Below, in pieces: positions 54,218-63,389 of a DNA stretch of 64,000 nucleotides (its first letter is position 1; each line of letters begins with the position of its first letter). The DNA is from Sphingorhabdus profundilacus. GTDB taxonomy: Bacteria > Pseudomonadota > Alphaproteobacteria > Sphingomonadales > Sphingomonadaceae. Location: assembly GCF_009769755.1 (NCBI RefSeq), contig NZ_SDWJ01000002.1, forward strand, positions 1,178,001 through 1,242,000, written 5' to 3'. Under the pieces are notes generated by a model. That model worked only from the letters and a program-made list of their open reading frames with translations. It had not been told where the DNA came from and made no database searches. The position numbers were made by a program, and so were the translations under genes.

Positions 54218-54291
54218 CCCAGGCTTCCGTCCTTGTCCTGAATAAAATGACCTCAAATCGTGTAAGCGCATTTAAGTGGTCCTGACCTTAA
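54218..54291. repeat. Dispersed ~75-bp diverged repeat, copy B
   Basis: Partner of 36267-36341: same order and spacing of CCC..GGCTTCC, CCTGA, CCTCAAA, TTTAA, GGTCC..GACC.TAA, with about a third of positions changed. No coding potential. It lies between the periplasmic gene and msrB (54186-54328). Confidence 0.5.
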
Positions 54292-54328
54292 ACAAAATGA
54301 CGATATTCAAGGTCATCATCACCCCGTC

Positions 54329-54811
54329 TCAGCCCGGCAGAAACTTCATAGCGACGCCGTTCATACAATAGCGTTTGCCGGTGGGCTTGGGTCCATCGTC
54401 AAACACATGACCCAGATGCCCGCCGCAGCGTGCACAATGCACTTCGGTGCGGGGCAGGCCAATTTTATAGTCGGTCTTTGTGCCGACCCCGCCTGCCAAG
54501 GGTTGCCAGAAACTCGGCCATCCAGTGCCGCTGTCATATTTGGTTGTGGACGAGAACAGCCGCTGGCTGCACGCTGCACAGACGAAGGTGCCCTTGCGCT
54601 TTTCCTTGTTCAGCGGGCTGGTAAAGGGCGTTTCGGTATCTTCTTGCCGTAACACGCGATAGGCCGCAGGCGGCAACCGTTTTTTCCACTCGGCGTCGCT
54701 ATATGTCACGGCATAGCGTGTTTTGGCTGTCGCGTCGGCGCCGCAGCCGAAAATGAAGGCGGCAACCCCGACACTGCCAAAGGAAAGAAACTGGCGCTTG
54801 TTCATCTGCAT
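54329..54811 (-). CDS. msrB: Peptide-methionine (R)-S-oxide reductase MsrB, exported
   Basis: Reduces R-methionine sulfoxide in proteins. The 160-residue product has an N-terminal segment NKRQFLSFGSVGVAAFIFGC (Tat- or lipobox-like), suggesting a periplasmic enzyme. The MsrB core has zinc-binding CAAC and CARCGGHLGH, and the catalytic Cys in RYCMNGVAMKF. AAGGA precedes ATG 54811. Single gene. Confidence 0.92.
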   Translation of the reverse strand: MQMNKRQFLSFGSVGVAAFIFGCGADATAKTRYAVTYSDAEWKKRLPPAAYRVLRQEDTETPFTSPLNKEKRKGTFVCAACSQRLFSSTTKYDSGTGWPSFWQPLAGGVGTKTDYKIGLPRTEVHCARCGGHLGHVFDDGPKPTGKRYCMNGVAMKFLPG

Positions 54812-54867
54812 GGCGATATCCTTAATCTGATTTCAGATGTAAATACGTACCAGCAGACCAAAAGGTT

Positions 54868-56148
54868 TCAATATTTCGACAGTTCAACCATCATCTTGCG
54901 ATATCCATGGACAAAGCATCCTGCGACACGCTCGGGTTCGCCAAGCACATTGGGCCGCAAGCGCCGCTTTGCCATTTCTTCGAGCAGGATACGGATTTGC
55001 AGTTCAGCAAGCCGCGCACCCACACAGCGATGGATGCCATAGCCAAACGCCAAATGTCGCCGCGCATTTTCGCGATCAACAATCAACTTGTCCGGATTGT
55101 CGAACACCGTTTCATCCCGGTTGGCGGACAGATACCACATGCCGATCTTGTCGCCAGCCTTGATCGGCGCACCGAACAGATCATGGTCACGCAATGCCGT
55201 GCGCCGCATATGTGCAAGCGGCGTCTGCCAGCGGATAATTTCGCTGACCGCATTGGGGATATATTCCGGATTTTTCTCCAGCTTTTCCCGCTCGTCCTGA
55301 AACGAATGCAAGCCATAAGCATAACCCGACATCGAATTGCGGGTGGTGTCATTGCCGCCGACGATCAGCAGGATCAAATTGCCCATATATTCGAACTGGT
55401 TCATGTCCTTCATCGGCGAATGGATCATGCGGCTGATAAGATCAGGTGCCTCACCCCGGTTTTTACGTTCTTCCCAAAGGCCCTGGAAATAGGCACCCAT
55501 TTCGAACATTTTTTCCAGCCTGGCCTTGCGGGTTTCTTCGGTGCGGAACAGTTCGACATCGCCGGCCCAATCCGACCATTCGGTCAATTTGCGCCGATCC
55601 TGCCACGGAAAGTCGAACAGCAACGCCAGCATTTGGGTCGTCAATTCAATCGAAACCAGGTCGACCCAATCAAAGGATTGGCCGACCGGTAACGAATCCA
55701 GCAATTCACCGGTGCGTTGGCGAATATCGCTCGACATCCGCTCCATTTCCCCAGGCGTAAATGCAGGCGCTATAACCCTGCGTTCCTCGGTATGTTTGGG
55801 CCGGTCCATGGCAATGAACATCGGCATGATGATTTTCTGGTCTTCGGGAATCGGTTCATCCAGCGATTCTTCGTCAACCAGCGTAATGCCCCCATGTTCA
55901 AAGGACGAAGAATAAATGTCTGGCAACGCTTCTACATGTTGAATGGCTTTTAACGTTGTGACGTTCCAGTAACTGCCAAAACCGCTGCCCTCAATCTTGT
56001 TGATCGGTGCTTTCTCACGCATTTCCTTGAATATCGGATGCCAACGATCTTCCGTATATATTTCAGGAAGGGTCACATCCCAACGATGCGGAGCTTTGTT
56101 GATTTCCCATGGAAGCGAATCATTTTCAAAGACGGGTGCTGTGGCCAT
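54868..56148 (-). CDS. Cytochrome P450, CYP153-like
   Basis: 426-residue soluble P450. It has the oxygen-activating I-helix GGNDTTRNSMSG, the ERR-triad-like EIIRWQTPLAHMRR, and haem ligand Cys375 in FGYGIHRCVGAR. GGNDTTRNSM is characteristic of CYP153 medium-chain alkane or fatty-acid omega-hydroxylases. No ferredoxin or ferredoxin reductase gene is adjacent, so electron donors must be encoded elsewhere. ATG 56148 is chosen for AGAGG ten bases upstream. Class assignment is by motif only. Confidence 0.88.
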   Translation of the reverse strand: MATAPVFENDSLPWEINKAPHRWDVTLPEIYTEDRWHPIFKEMREKAPINKIEGSGFGSYWNVTTLKAIQHVEALPDIYSSSFEHGGITLVDEESLDEPIPEDQKIIMPMFIAMDRPKHTEERRVIAPAFTPGEMERMSSDIRQRTGELLDSLPVGQSFDWVDLVSIELTTQMLALLFDFPWQDRRKLTEWSDWAGDVELFRTEETRKARLEKMFEMGAYFQGLWEERKNRGEAPDLISRMIHSPMKDMNQFEYMGNLILLIVGGNDTTRNSMSGYAYGLHSFQDEREKLEKNPEYIPNAVSEIIRWQTPLAHMRRTALRDHDLFGAPIKAGDKIGMWYLSANRDETVFDNPDKLIVDRENARRHLAFGYGIHRCVGARLAELQIRILLEEMAKRRLRPNVLGEPERVAGCFVHGYRKMMVELSKY

Positions 56149-56353
56149 TATATAAATTCCTCTCAGTGAAGAAACTGCCACTACTTACAAATATGTCAAT
56201 CCCGTTTCGATACGCAACTTATGGGCAGGATCACTAAACTGCAGATGCGAGGCGTCAAAATTGGCTTCGACCTCAAGCCAAAAAACGCCTGCTGCTAGAG
56301 TTACGATTGGCGGCGCCCATTTTGGGCTATATCTCCGCCATTTTTACGCCTCG

Positions 56354-56375
56354 AAAACCCATATGAATGGGTTTT
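56354..56375. terminator. AAAACCCAT/ATGGGTTTT hairpin
   Basis: Perfect 9-bp palindrome (56354-56362 with 56367-56375) with loop ATGA, 26 bases beyond the ABC permease stop on the minus strand. The A/T edges give a short T-run in either direction. The rest of 56149-56400 has no gene. Confidence 0.6.
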
Positions 56376-56400
56376 GACTCCATCTTACGTTCGGCACATT

Positions 56401-57627
56401 TTACCCGCCGACCGCAATCAGTCCGAACAATTTACGTTTACCGTCACCCTTGATTCGACCGGCATTGCCTGATTTCATCACATTACGCTTGAATAGCCAG
56501 ACGCCGAGACGAAGCAGAAGGATGGCGAAAAATAACTGGCCCACAATTGCCACCCCATGATGCCATAATGTCGGTTCCAGCGCGGCACGGCCAATCATGG
56601 CGAAAGGTGAACTGAACGGGAAGATCGCGGCGAACTGTTCGACGGGCTGGCCTGTTTTAGTCAAGGCATAGGATGCGAAAAAGAAATTGATGAGCTGCGC
56701 CATCGTGACCGGCATCGAAATAGTCTGAACCTCGCGCACCGTTGCGGCCATGGCACCAATCCCCAAAAACAGCGCGCCAAGCATGAGATAGGCCATGATG
56801 AAATAGGTAAAGCATAATGTAATGAAGATGGGCCATCCGACAGCAGGCGTCGGGAAATTGGGAAGTCCTTGCGTCACCTGTAACCCTATACCGCCCACGG
56901 TCGTCCAGACCAATATCCCCAATAACGCCATGCCGAGCATAGCAAAAAGCTTACCTAGAAAAACGGATTCCATGGGAATGGATGCGGCCAGTATTTCGAT
57001 AATCTTGTTCGATTTTTCCTCGACCAGATTGGACAACACCATACCGGCGAGCAACATAGTCAGGAAAAAGACCAGAACCTGTCCACCTTGCGCGGTGACG
57101 GTTCGCAATTGTTTATCATTATTTGCCGTTTCGGCCACGAAGTCCGCCTTGGCGTCCGACAATGTCACCGCACCGGGGTTTAGCGCGTGCGCCGTTAGTA
57201 ATTCAATGCTTGCGCTTTCGCGGTCAACCGACCTCTTTGTTCCCGTGACAATGGGCCGGGCCAGCGTCCCGGTCAAAACAACGCTAAGATTATCTTCCTT
57301 TTTGTTCAGATAATCTTGCGGGTTCTTGCCGCCGTCGCTGGTCGCATCGCCGACAATTTTCATCTGGGTAAAATAGCTCTCGCCCATGTTGACCGCCAGC
57401 TTTTCTCGCATGTCTATCAGTTTTTGGGAATCAGCTCGGGCCATTGCTAGGCCGACCACTGGCTGCGCGGCTTCCCGGGCAATCTGGCCACCAAGGCTGC
57501 CTGCTGCAATGCCTACAAGAACCGGAAAGAAAGGCCCCAGCAAAAAGAAAATGAAGGCCTTGGAATAAATGATCGCGGAAAAATCGCGGCGGGCGATTAC
57601 AAAAGCGGCGCGGAGTATCTCTTTCAC
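56401..57627 (-). CDS. ABC-2 type transporter permease (NatB-like)
   Basis: 408-residue membrane subunit with an N-terminal helix (FIFFLLGPFFPVLVGIAAG), a large extracytoplasmic domain (about 45-170) and five or six C-terminal helices (GQVLVFFLTMLLAGMVLSNL, AYLMLGALFLGIGAMAAT). This is the ABC-2/NatB layout of exporters for sodium, lipids or drugs. It overlaps the ATPase gene by ATGA. Substrate unknown. Confidence 0.9.
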   Translation of the reverse strand: MKEILRAAFVIARRDFSAIIYSKAFIFFLLGPFFPVLVGIAAGSLGGQIAREAAQPVVGLAMARADSQKLIDMREKLAVNMGESYFTQMKIVGDATSDGGKNPQDYLNKKEDNLSVVLTGTLARPIVTGTKRSVDRESASIELLTAHALNPGAVTLSDAKADFVAETANNDKQLRTVTAQGGQVLVFFLTMLLAGMVLSNLVEEKSNKIIEILAASIPMESVFLGKLFAMLGMALLGILVWTTVGGIGLQVTQGLPNFPTPAVGWPIFITLCFTYFIMAYLMLGALFLGIGAMAATVREVQTISMPVTMAQLINFFFASYALTKTGQPVEQFAAIFPFSSPFAMIGRAALEPTLWHHGVAIVGQLFFAILLLRLGVWLFKRNVMKSGNAGRIKGDGKRKLFGLIAVGG

Positions 57628-58556
57628 AGCGTTTCTCCTGCTATGGGTTCATCCATTTCGGCCGCGACTGACTCGCCTGCAATGGCAACGAACGCATCGT
57701 GCAAACCGGGGCGTTCGATGGACAGCGATTTGATCCCTGCCTTGCCTTCTACCAATGCTGTGAGCAAAGGTTCTACGCCGGTTTCGGGCAGTGTGAAATG
57801 CCACCAATGGCCCTCGGCGCGTGTGTCGGCGGGCAAGGCCTTGCGCCATATGCCATCCAGCGTTTCGGTTTCCAGATGCACTTGTGGACGCAGTCGGTCA
57901 CGGGCTTCGGACACCAGCCCGTCGAAACTGATCTTGCCTTTGGCAATGATGGCAATACGTTCGCATAGGCGTTCGGCATGCGCGATGACATGGGTTGAAA
58001 AAATGACCGTAACACCTCTTGCTGCCTGGGCGCGGATCATTTTTTCAAGCTTTGCCTGGTTCAGTGCGTCGAGACCTGAAAAGGGTTCGTCCAGCACGAT
58101 CAATTTGGGATCATGTACAATGGTGCCCATCAACTGCACGGTTTGCGCCATGCCCTTGGAAAGTTGGCGGATCTGGCGGTCGGCGGCGTAGCCAAGGCCT
58201 GCCTCTTCCAACAACGCACGGCCTTTCTCTTTACCTTCCTTGAGCGACAAGCCACGCAGCGCGCCCATAAAGGCGATGGTATCGACCGCGCGCATGGACT
58301 GGTACAGACCCCGTTCTTCCGGCAGATATCCCACATTGCGTGATTGGGTGATGGGCCGGTCAGAGCCAAGAAGGGTTCGCACACCGGCATCGGGGTCGAT
58401 AATGCCCAACAAAGTGCGAAGCATCGTGGTCTTGCCTGCGCCATTGGGGCCTAATATGCCATAAATGCTGCCCACCGGTACTTTCAGGTCAACCCCGTCT
58501 ACTGCGCGAAATCCGTCGAACTGCTTGACAATTCCCTGTGCCTCGATTGCATACAT
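57624..58556 (-). CDS. ABC transporter ATP-binding protein
   Basis: 310-residue ATPase starting MYAIEAQGIVKQFDGFRAVDG. Walker A GPNGAGKTT, an atypical signature LSKGMAQTVQ in place of LSGGQ, and Walker B LIVLDEPFSGLD are present. The frame is open to 58931, but the family start is ATG 58556. It lies upstream of its permease with a 4-base overlap, and 48 bases from divergent queG. Confidence 0.93.
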   Translation of the reverse strand: MYAIEAQGIVKQFDGFRAVDGVDLKVPVGSIYGILGPNGAGKTTMLRTLLGIIDPDAGVRTLLGSDRPITQSRNVGYLPEERGLYQSMRAVDTIAFMGALRGLSLKEGKEKGRALLEEAGLGYAADRQIRQLSKGMAQTVQLMGTIVHDPKLIVLDEPFSGLDALNQAKLEKMIRAQAARGVTVIFSTHVIAHAERLCERIAIIAKGKISFDGLVSEARDRLRPQVHLETETLDGIWRKALPADTRAEGHWWHFTLPETGVEPLLTALVEGKAGIKSLSIERPGLHDAFVAIAGESVAAEMDEPIAGETL

Positions 58557-58604
58557 TCTAAAACGCGCCCCGGATAAGATAGAGGTGCTGAATAGGGTTG
58601 GCGT

Positions 58605-59750
58605 GTGAAAAGACACAAGACAAATTTGGTTAACGCGTTGAAAGCCCAAGCCGCAAGCGAAGGTTTTGTGGCTGTTGGCATCGCACCGGGCCATTTGGCT
58701 CCTGCGGCGGGTGCTCGTTTGCGCCAATGGTTGGATGACGGCTGCCATGGCGACATGCTGTGGATGGAAAGCCGCGTCGATCAAAGGGCTAACCCTGATG
58801 TGCTTTGGCCCGAGGTTCGGTCCGTCATCATGCTGGGCATGAGCTATGCCCCCTATGCAGACCCAATGGCGCTGGCAGATTATCCGGAACGCGGACGCAT
58901 TTCGGTCTATGCCCAGGGGCGCGATTATCATGATGTTGTCAAGGGTGCGCTAAAACGCTTGGCAGGCTGGTTGGCGCATACCGCGGATGCAGGGGTCAAG
59001 GTGTTCGTCGATACCGCACCGGTGATGGAAAAAGCGTTGGCAGAGGCCGCCGGTCTGGGCTGGCAAGGCAAGCATAGCAACATCGTCAGCCGCGCACATG
59101 GCAGTTGGCTGTTTTTGGGGGCGATATACACGACGGCACATTTGGAACCGGATAGGGCTGACGGTGACCGTTGCGGTTCCTGTCGTGCCTGTCAGGATAT
59201 TTGCCCCACGGACGCTTTCCCCGCGCCCTATCAGGTTGATGCGCGGCGGTGTATTTCCTATCTGACAATCGAACATAAAGGGCCGATAGATCGCTCGCTT
59301 CGTCCCCTGATCGGCAATCATATCTATGGCTGCGATGACTGTTTGGCGGTGTGTCCGTGGAACAAATTTGCCAATACCGCGGCGGCGCACAAAGCATTTC
59401 TGCCGCGGGCTGAGCTTGTCGCTCCGCGCCTCGCCGATTTGCTGGCATTGGATGACGCTGCATTCCGCACGCTGTTTTCGGGATCACCGATCAAGCGGAT
59501 TGGCCGCAACCGTTTTGTACGCAACGTTCTGATCGCGGCGGGGAATAGCAAAGATGTGTCTTTGCTACCGGGGGTCATCCATTTGTTGGGCGACAGCGAT
59601 GATGGGGTGCGGGCAAGTGCTATTTGGGCGTTGGGGCGGATTTCTCCTGATGAATTTGACGAAATGAAAACCCTTTTGGCGGAAAATGAGGGAAGTTCGG
59701 TGGTACGTACCGAATGGGACTTCAGCGCGGGGGAAAACGAACTCTGGTGA
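58605..59750 (+). CDS. queG: Epoxyqueuosine reductase QueG
   Basis: Cobalamin- and iron-sulfur-dependent enzyme making queuosine in tRNA from epoxyqueuosine. The 381-residue product has two [4Fe-4S] motifs, [16 protein letters not shown] and [13 protein letters not shown], and the active-site [13 protein letters not shown]. The start is GTG 58605 with only a weak Shine-Dalgarno. It follows QueA in the pathway; queA is at 20357-21388. Confidence 0.95.
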   Translation: MKRHKTNLVNALKAQAASEGFVAVGIAPGHLAPAAGARLRQWLDDGCHGDMLWMESRVDQRANPDVLWPEVRSVIMLGMSYAPYADPMALADYPERGRISVYAQGRDYHDVVKGALKRLAGWLAHTADAGVKVFVDTAPVMEKALAEAAGLGWQGKHSNIVSRAHGSWLFLGAIYTTAHLEPDRADGDRCGSCRACQDICPTDAFPAPYQVDARRCISYLTIEHKGPIDRSLRPLIGNHIYGCDDCLAVCPWNKFANTAAAHKAFLPRAELVAPRLADLLALDDAAFRTLFSGSPIKRIGRNRFVRNVLIAAGNSKDVSLLPGVIHLLGDSDDGVRASAIWALGRISPDEFDEMKTLLAENEGSSVVRTEWDFSAGENELW

Positions 59751-59758
59751 TAGTTCCC

Positions 59759-60118
59759 CTAACGCCGGATCAACGCCTCGATACAGGCCGCACGGTCGAC
59801 TTCGGCACCGTCACTGCGGCGGGCATCAACATGGGTTACGATTTCTGTTCCTCCCTTTCCATCAGGATAGAGATAGACATCAAGAATGCAGACCTTGCCG
59901 GTGAACTGCAATTTGCGACCGTAAACTTCGATAATGTCAAGGCGTGGCTCACCAAACAGGCGTTTCAACGTAGCTGTATCTTTTCCCATGACCAACGCAA
60001 CACCCCTTTTTTCAAGCGAAGGGCGTGCGGGAACGCTGGATATCTGGCGGTCTGCGCCGATTTGGGCAGACGCACTGGCGGTGGCCGCCGCGTACAACAA
60101 GATAGACCATTTATACAT
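59759..60118 (-). CDS. Conserved hypothetical protein
   Basis: 119-residue protein with a predicted signal peptide (MYKWSILLYAAATASASAQ). The core RLFGEPRLDIIEVYGRKLQF and the following CILDVYLYPDGKGGTEIVTHV look like a small SmpA/BamE-type beta domain. Its ATG overlaps the upstream EI24 gene stop as TAATG. Possibly an outer-membrane-associated periplasmic protein; function unknown. Confidence 0.75.
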   Translation of the reverse strand: MYKWSILLYAAATASASAQIGADRQISSVPARPSLEKRGVALVMGKDTATLKRLFGEPRLDIIEVYGRKLQFTGKVCILDVYLYPDGKGGTEIVTHVDARRSDGAEVDRAACIEALIRR

Positions 60119-60783
60119 TATAATTTGGCCACTCCCGAATGGACCATATGCACCGCAGTGGCGGTTGCCAGAACAGGTATGAAGAGATTGAGAACAGGTA
60201 CCATCATCCCTGCGGTTCCAAAAAGCCCCAATAGCAGGCGGGGCAGTTTGCGAATCGAACCATGATCCTTGCCATGGCGGGCAATCAGCATATCTTCCAG
60301 ATCCCGACCTAGCAGCAGCGCGTTGACCAACAGGAAGGCAATTGCGGTACCTATTCCGGTAAAGAGCAGCAGGACGTAAATGGGCAGTGCCAATATATTG
60401 TAAGCAATCACGCGGATGACCGAGCGGGCTGCCATTTGAACTCCGGTCGCAAGGCCCGGTCGCTTTCCCCGTTCTGCATGCTGGGGATAATGTCGGTCTT
60501 CAACGGCATCGATTATATCATCGGCGAAGATCCAGGTCATTGCAATCGCGACGACACGAAACAACAGGATTGCGGTCAACAGCGATAGTGCCACGGAGAG
60601 CAACATTGTCCAGGTTCCGTCGTCGGCCAGATTGAACCAATCGAACAAGGCGTTTACGCCATACCAAAGGCCGACACCCAATAGCACAAATGCAGCAAGG
60701 GTAAGGAAGATGACCTTGGCCATCAGCAGTGCGACACGTCGGTCCGTCAGGCTTTGGAACGACAACATAAGTGCTTGGATCAT
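60118..60783 (-). CDS. EI24 domain membrane protein (CysZ-like)
   Basis: 221-residue multi-helix membrane protein of the EI24/CysZ superfamily: FLTLAAFVLLGVGLWYGVNAL, LLTAILLFRVVAIAMTWIFAD and a C-terminal helix pair. CysZ relatives import sulfate, but distant members have unknown substrates. Co-transcribed with the hypothetical gene downstream. Divergent from the adenosine kinase gene, 73 bases apart. Confidence 0.85.
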   Translation of the reverse strand: MIQALMLSFQSLTDRRVALLMAKVIFLTLAAFVLLGVGLWYGVNALFDWFNLADDGTWTMLLSVALSLLTAILLFRVVAIAMTWIFADDIIDAVEDRHYPQHAERGKRPGLATGVQMAARSVIRVIAYNILALPIYVLLLFTGIGTAIAFLLVNALLLGRDLEDMLIARHGKDHGSIRKLPRLLLGLFGTAGMMVPVLNLFIPVLATATAVHMVHSGVAKL

Positions 60784-60856
60784 CGTTCCACTCTAAAGCG
60801 CTTGCTCGAAATGTCCAATCCCACTAGGGCGCGCCGGACCGTAAACAGGATATTAT

Positions 60857-61852
60857 ATGACTGAAATTCGCTATGACGTGCTCGCAATCGGCAATGCGAT
60901 TGTGGATATTATCGCCGAAACAAACGATAGCTTCATCACCGAACAGGGCCTGACCAAAGGTAGCATGCAGCTGATCGACGAAGATCGCGCGAGGACGCTG
61001 TACGATCATATGGGACCGGCACGTGAAATCAGCGGTGGCTCGGCCGCAAACACCTTGGCTGGCCTGGCACGGCTGGGGCATAAAACCGCATTTATCGGTC
61101 AGGTCGCAAATGACCAGCTTGGTAATGTGTTCGCGCACGACATCCGCGCAGGCGGGATCCATTTCGACATTCAGGCGCGTGATGGTGCTCCGGCCACGGC
61201 CTGCTGTTATATCCTGGTGACCCCCGATGCCCAGCGCACGATGAATACATTCCTGGGCGCCTCGCAATATTTGCCGGCGCGTTTGATCGACAAAGAACTG
61301 ATCGAGAGCGCGGCGATCCTGTATCTCGAAGGCTATTTGTGGGACCCGGAGGAGCCGCGTGCGGCCATGCGGAACGCCATTGACGTGGCGCGCGCTGCGG
61401 GACGCAAGGTCGCGCTGACACTTTCGGATGCATTTGTTATCTCCCGGCACGGCCCCGATTTTCTTGCCGAGATGGAGGCGGGACGCATCGATATTTTGTT
61501 TGCCAATGAAGTCGAAATTTGCGCGTTACATGGTAGTGATGATTTTGAAGCATCGGTCGCCGCGATCGCGGCCAAGGTTCCTCTTCTCGTGTGCACCCGC
61601 GGCGAACACGGGGCGATTGCAGTGGAAAATGGTGTTCGCACCGCGGTGTCGGCGGAGCCTGTCACGCAACTTGTCGACACCACAGGCGCAGGTGACCTGT
61701 TCGCCGCAGGTGTTTTTGCAGGGATTGCCCAGAGCAGGCCGATGGCCGAATGCCTGACGATGGGGGCCGTTTGCGCCGCTGAAATCATCTCGCATTATGG
61801 CGCCCGGCCCGAAGCGGATATCGCCGAATTGGTGCGTCAAAGGTTCGGTTAG
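60857..61852 (+). CDS. Adenosine kinase (PfkB family sugar kinase)
   Basis: 331-residue PfkB kinase. The N-terminal VLAIGNAIVDIIAE and GGSAANTLAGLARLG bind the nucleoside or sugar; DTTGAGDLFAAGVF is the PfkB signature 2 with the catalytic Asp. Close similarity of layout to bacterial adenosine kinases supports phosphorylation of adenosine to AMP, but ribokinase-type substrates cannot be excluded. Its last four bases overlap the convergent flippase gene. Confidence 0.9.
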   Translation: MTEIRYDVLAIGNAIVDIIAETNDSFITEQGLTKGSMQLIDEDRARTLYDHMGPAREISGGSAANTLAGLARLGHKTAFIGQVANDQLGNVFAHDIRAGGIHFDIQARDGAPATACCYILVTPDAQRTMNTFLGASQYLPARLIDKELIESAAILYLEGYLWDPEEPRAAMRNAIDVARAAGRKVALTLSDAFVISRHGPDFLAEMEAGRIDILFANEVEICALHGSDDFEASVAAIAAKVPLLVCTRGEHGAIAVENGVRTAVSAEPVTQLVDTTGAGDLFAAGVFAGIAQSRPMAECLTMGAVCAAEIISHYGARPEADIAELVRQRFG

Positions 61853-63366
61853 CCCGCTTTTTTGCGGAACAAGACCCGGTCTTCCGGACCAAATCCCCAG
61901 CGCCAGATTATCCAGCTATATAGACCTAATATAATCGGGATGCCGATGGCCAGTTCGACCCATTCAAATCGGGCCGGGACACTGACTATAAGCATGCCTG
62001 TGCAGGCTGCGCCGACAACGGCGAAGACCAGGGCGCTGCGCCAGATGCTGATGCCATGACCGAGCAGACGGCTTAAGAAGCTGGATTTGATGATTGAACC
62101 TATTCCCAAAGAAATCATCAGCCCACAGGCAACCGCTGCTGCCTGATAAAGCCCGACATAGGATGGTTTGATCGGCCAATAGGGAATAAGCAGGATAAGG
62201 CCCACGCTCACCAAAGCCTGGACCGCGAGCATAGCAATGGAAATCAGCAAATTGCGGTGGCGGGCCATATATACAAGAGCGGATTCACTGACGACTGCGG
62301 TGGCGGCAGCGACCTCCGCCGCGAGCAGGAATGCCAAAGCGCCCGTGCCGCCGACAAATTCCGGGCCTACAAGTCCCATTACCGCTTCGCCCGGTATGCC
62401 AAGCGCGAGCGCAATCCCGGCTTGGGCAGCGATGATCCAGAAACCCACTTGCCCCACTTGACGGGCAATTTCGGCATAATTTTTAGACTTTAAATTGCGT
62501 GTGATCACTGGTCCCAAAATAGGGTCGAAACTGGTTTTCAGTTTTTGTGGCAGACTGGCGACCTGTTGCGCGACATAGTAAATGCCAACGATGGCGGGCG
62601 ATGCAAACAGGCCCAATATGGCAAGGTCCAGCCTTCGGCTTCCCCATTCGGCAGCATCTGCAGCGGCGAGGGGAAGATTGCGGCGGGCAATGGCATAGGA
62701 CCGCGAAAAACTTGGTATCCAACCCCAGGCAACACCATAGCTGCGCCAAAGGGGCCAAAGCGCAAAGAGCAAAGCAGCGATCAATGATGTTACATAGGCA
62801 AGGATCAGCCCGTCACGTGCGGAGTAAAAATATAGGATTCCTGCCGCGATACTGATGGTCCAAGGTTCAATTATGGCGCGCGCGCGCACCGTTGACAGAA
62901 TATCAAAGCGGTAAGCCAATGCGGCCAAGGCAATGTCGGTGGCAACAATCGCAAAGATGACCAGCGGTAAGAAGCGGTCAAGTCCGTTAATGGCACTATT
63001 GGGAAACATGGTCTGTGGTATGGCTATCAAAAGTATGGCGCCAAGTGCGGAGGCGAGCATCGCGGAAAACATGGCATCGGCCACCAAATTGGCATGCGGG
63101 CGTTCGCCTTGGGACAATAGTTCCGCCAAGCCGCGCCTTAGGCCCAACGTCGCCAATTGGGCGACGAATTCGACAATCAATATGGCATATGCAAAGCGGC
63201 CCAAGGCTTCGGGGCCATAGAGGCGACCGGCGATGAAAAGAAACGGAATGCGCGCTGCAAGACGCAGCAGAAAGCCAAAGACGTTCGTCCGCCCACCTTT
63301 TGCGAGCGCCTGAATGTCATCCTCGTCGGTCCGGACTGCGGTCAATATCTCATCCCTGTTGGCCAT
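61849..63366 (-). CDS. Polysaccharide flippase (Wzx/MATE-like)
   Basis: 505-residue membrane protein with about 12-14 transmembrane helices, of the MOP superfamily used for O-antigen or exopolysaccharide unit export: FGFLLRLAARIPFLFIAGRLYGPEALG, LGLRRGLAELLSQGERPHANLV. It lies 23 bases downstream of gpsA on the same strand and overlaps the end of the adenosine kinase gene. The glycan is not known; no glycosyltransferase genes are adjacent in the window. Confidence 0.88.
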   Translation of the reverse strand: MANRDEILTAVRTDEDDIQALAKGGRTNVFGFLLRLAARIPFLFIAGRLYGPEALGRFAYAILIVEFVAQLATLGLRRGLAELLSQGERPHANLVADAMFSAMLASALGAILLIAIPQTMFPNSAINGLDRFLPLVIFAIVATDIALAALAYRFDILSTVRARAIIEPWTISIAAGILYFYSARDGLILAYVTSLIAALLFALWPLWRSYGVAWGWIPSFSRSYAIARRNLPLAAADAAEWGSRRLDLAILGLFASPAIVGIYYVAQQVASLPQKLKTSFDPILGPVITRNLKSKNYAEIARQVGQVGFWIIAAQAGIALALGIPGEAVMGLVGPEFVGGTGALAFLLAAEVAAATAVVSESALVYMARHRNLLISIAMLAVQALVSVGLILLIPYWPIKPSYVGLYQAAAVACGLMISLGIGSIIKSSFLSRLLGHGISIWRSALVFAVVGAACTGMLIVSVPARFEWVELAIGIPIILGLYSWIIWRWGFGPEDRVLFRKKAG

Positions 63367-63389
63367 ATGCTAGCGCAATCGCTGGCGAC

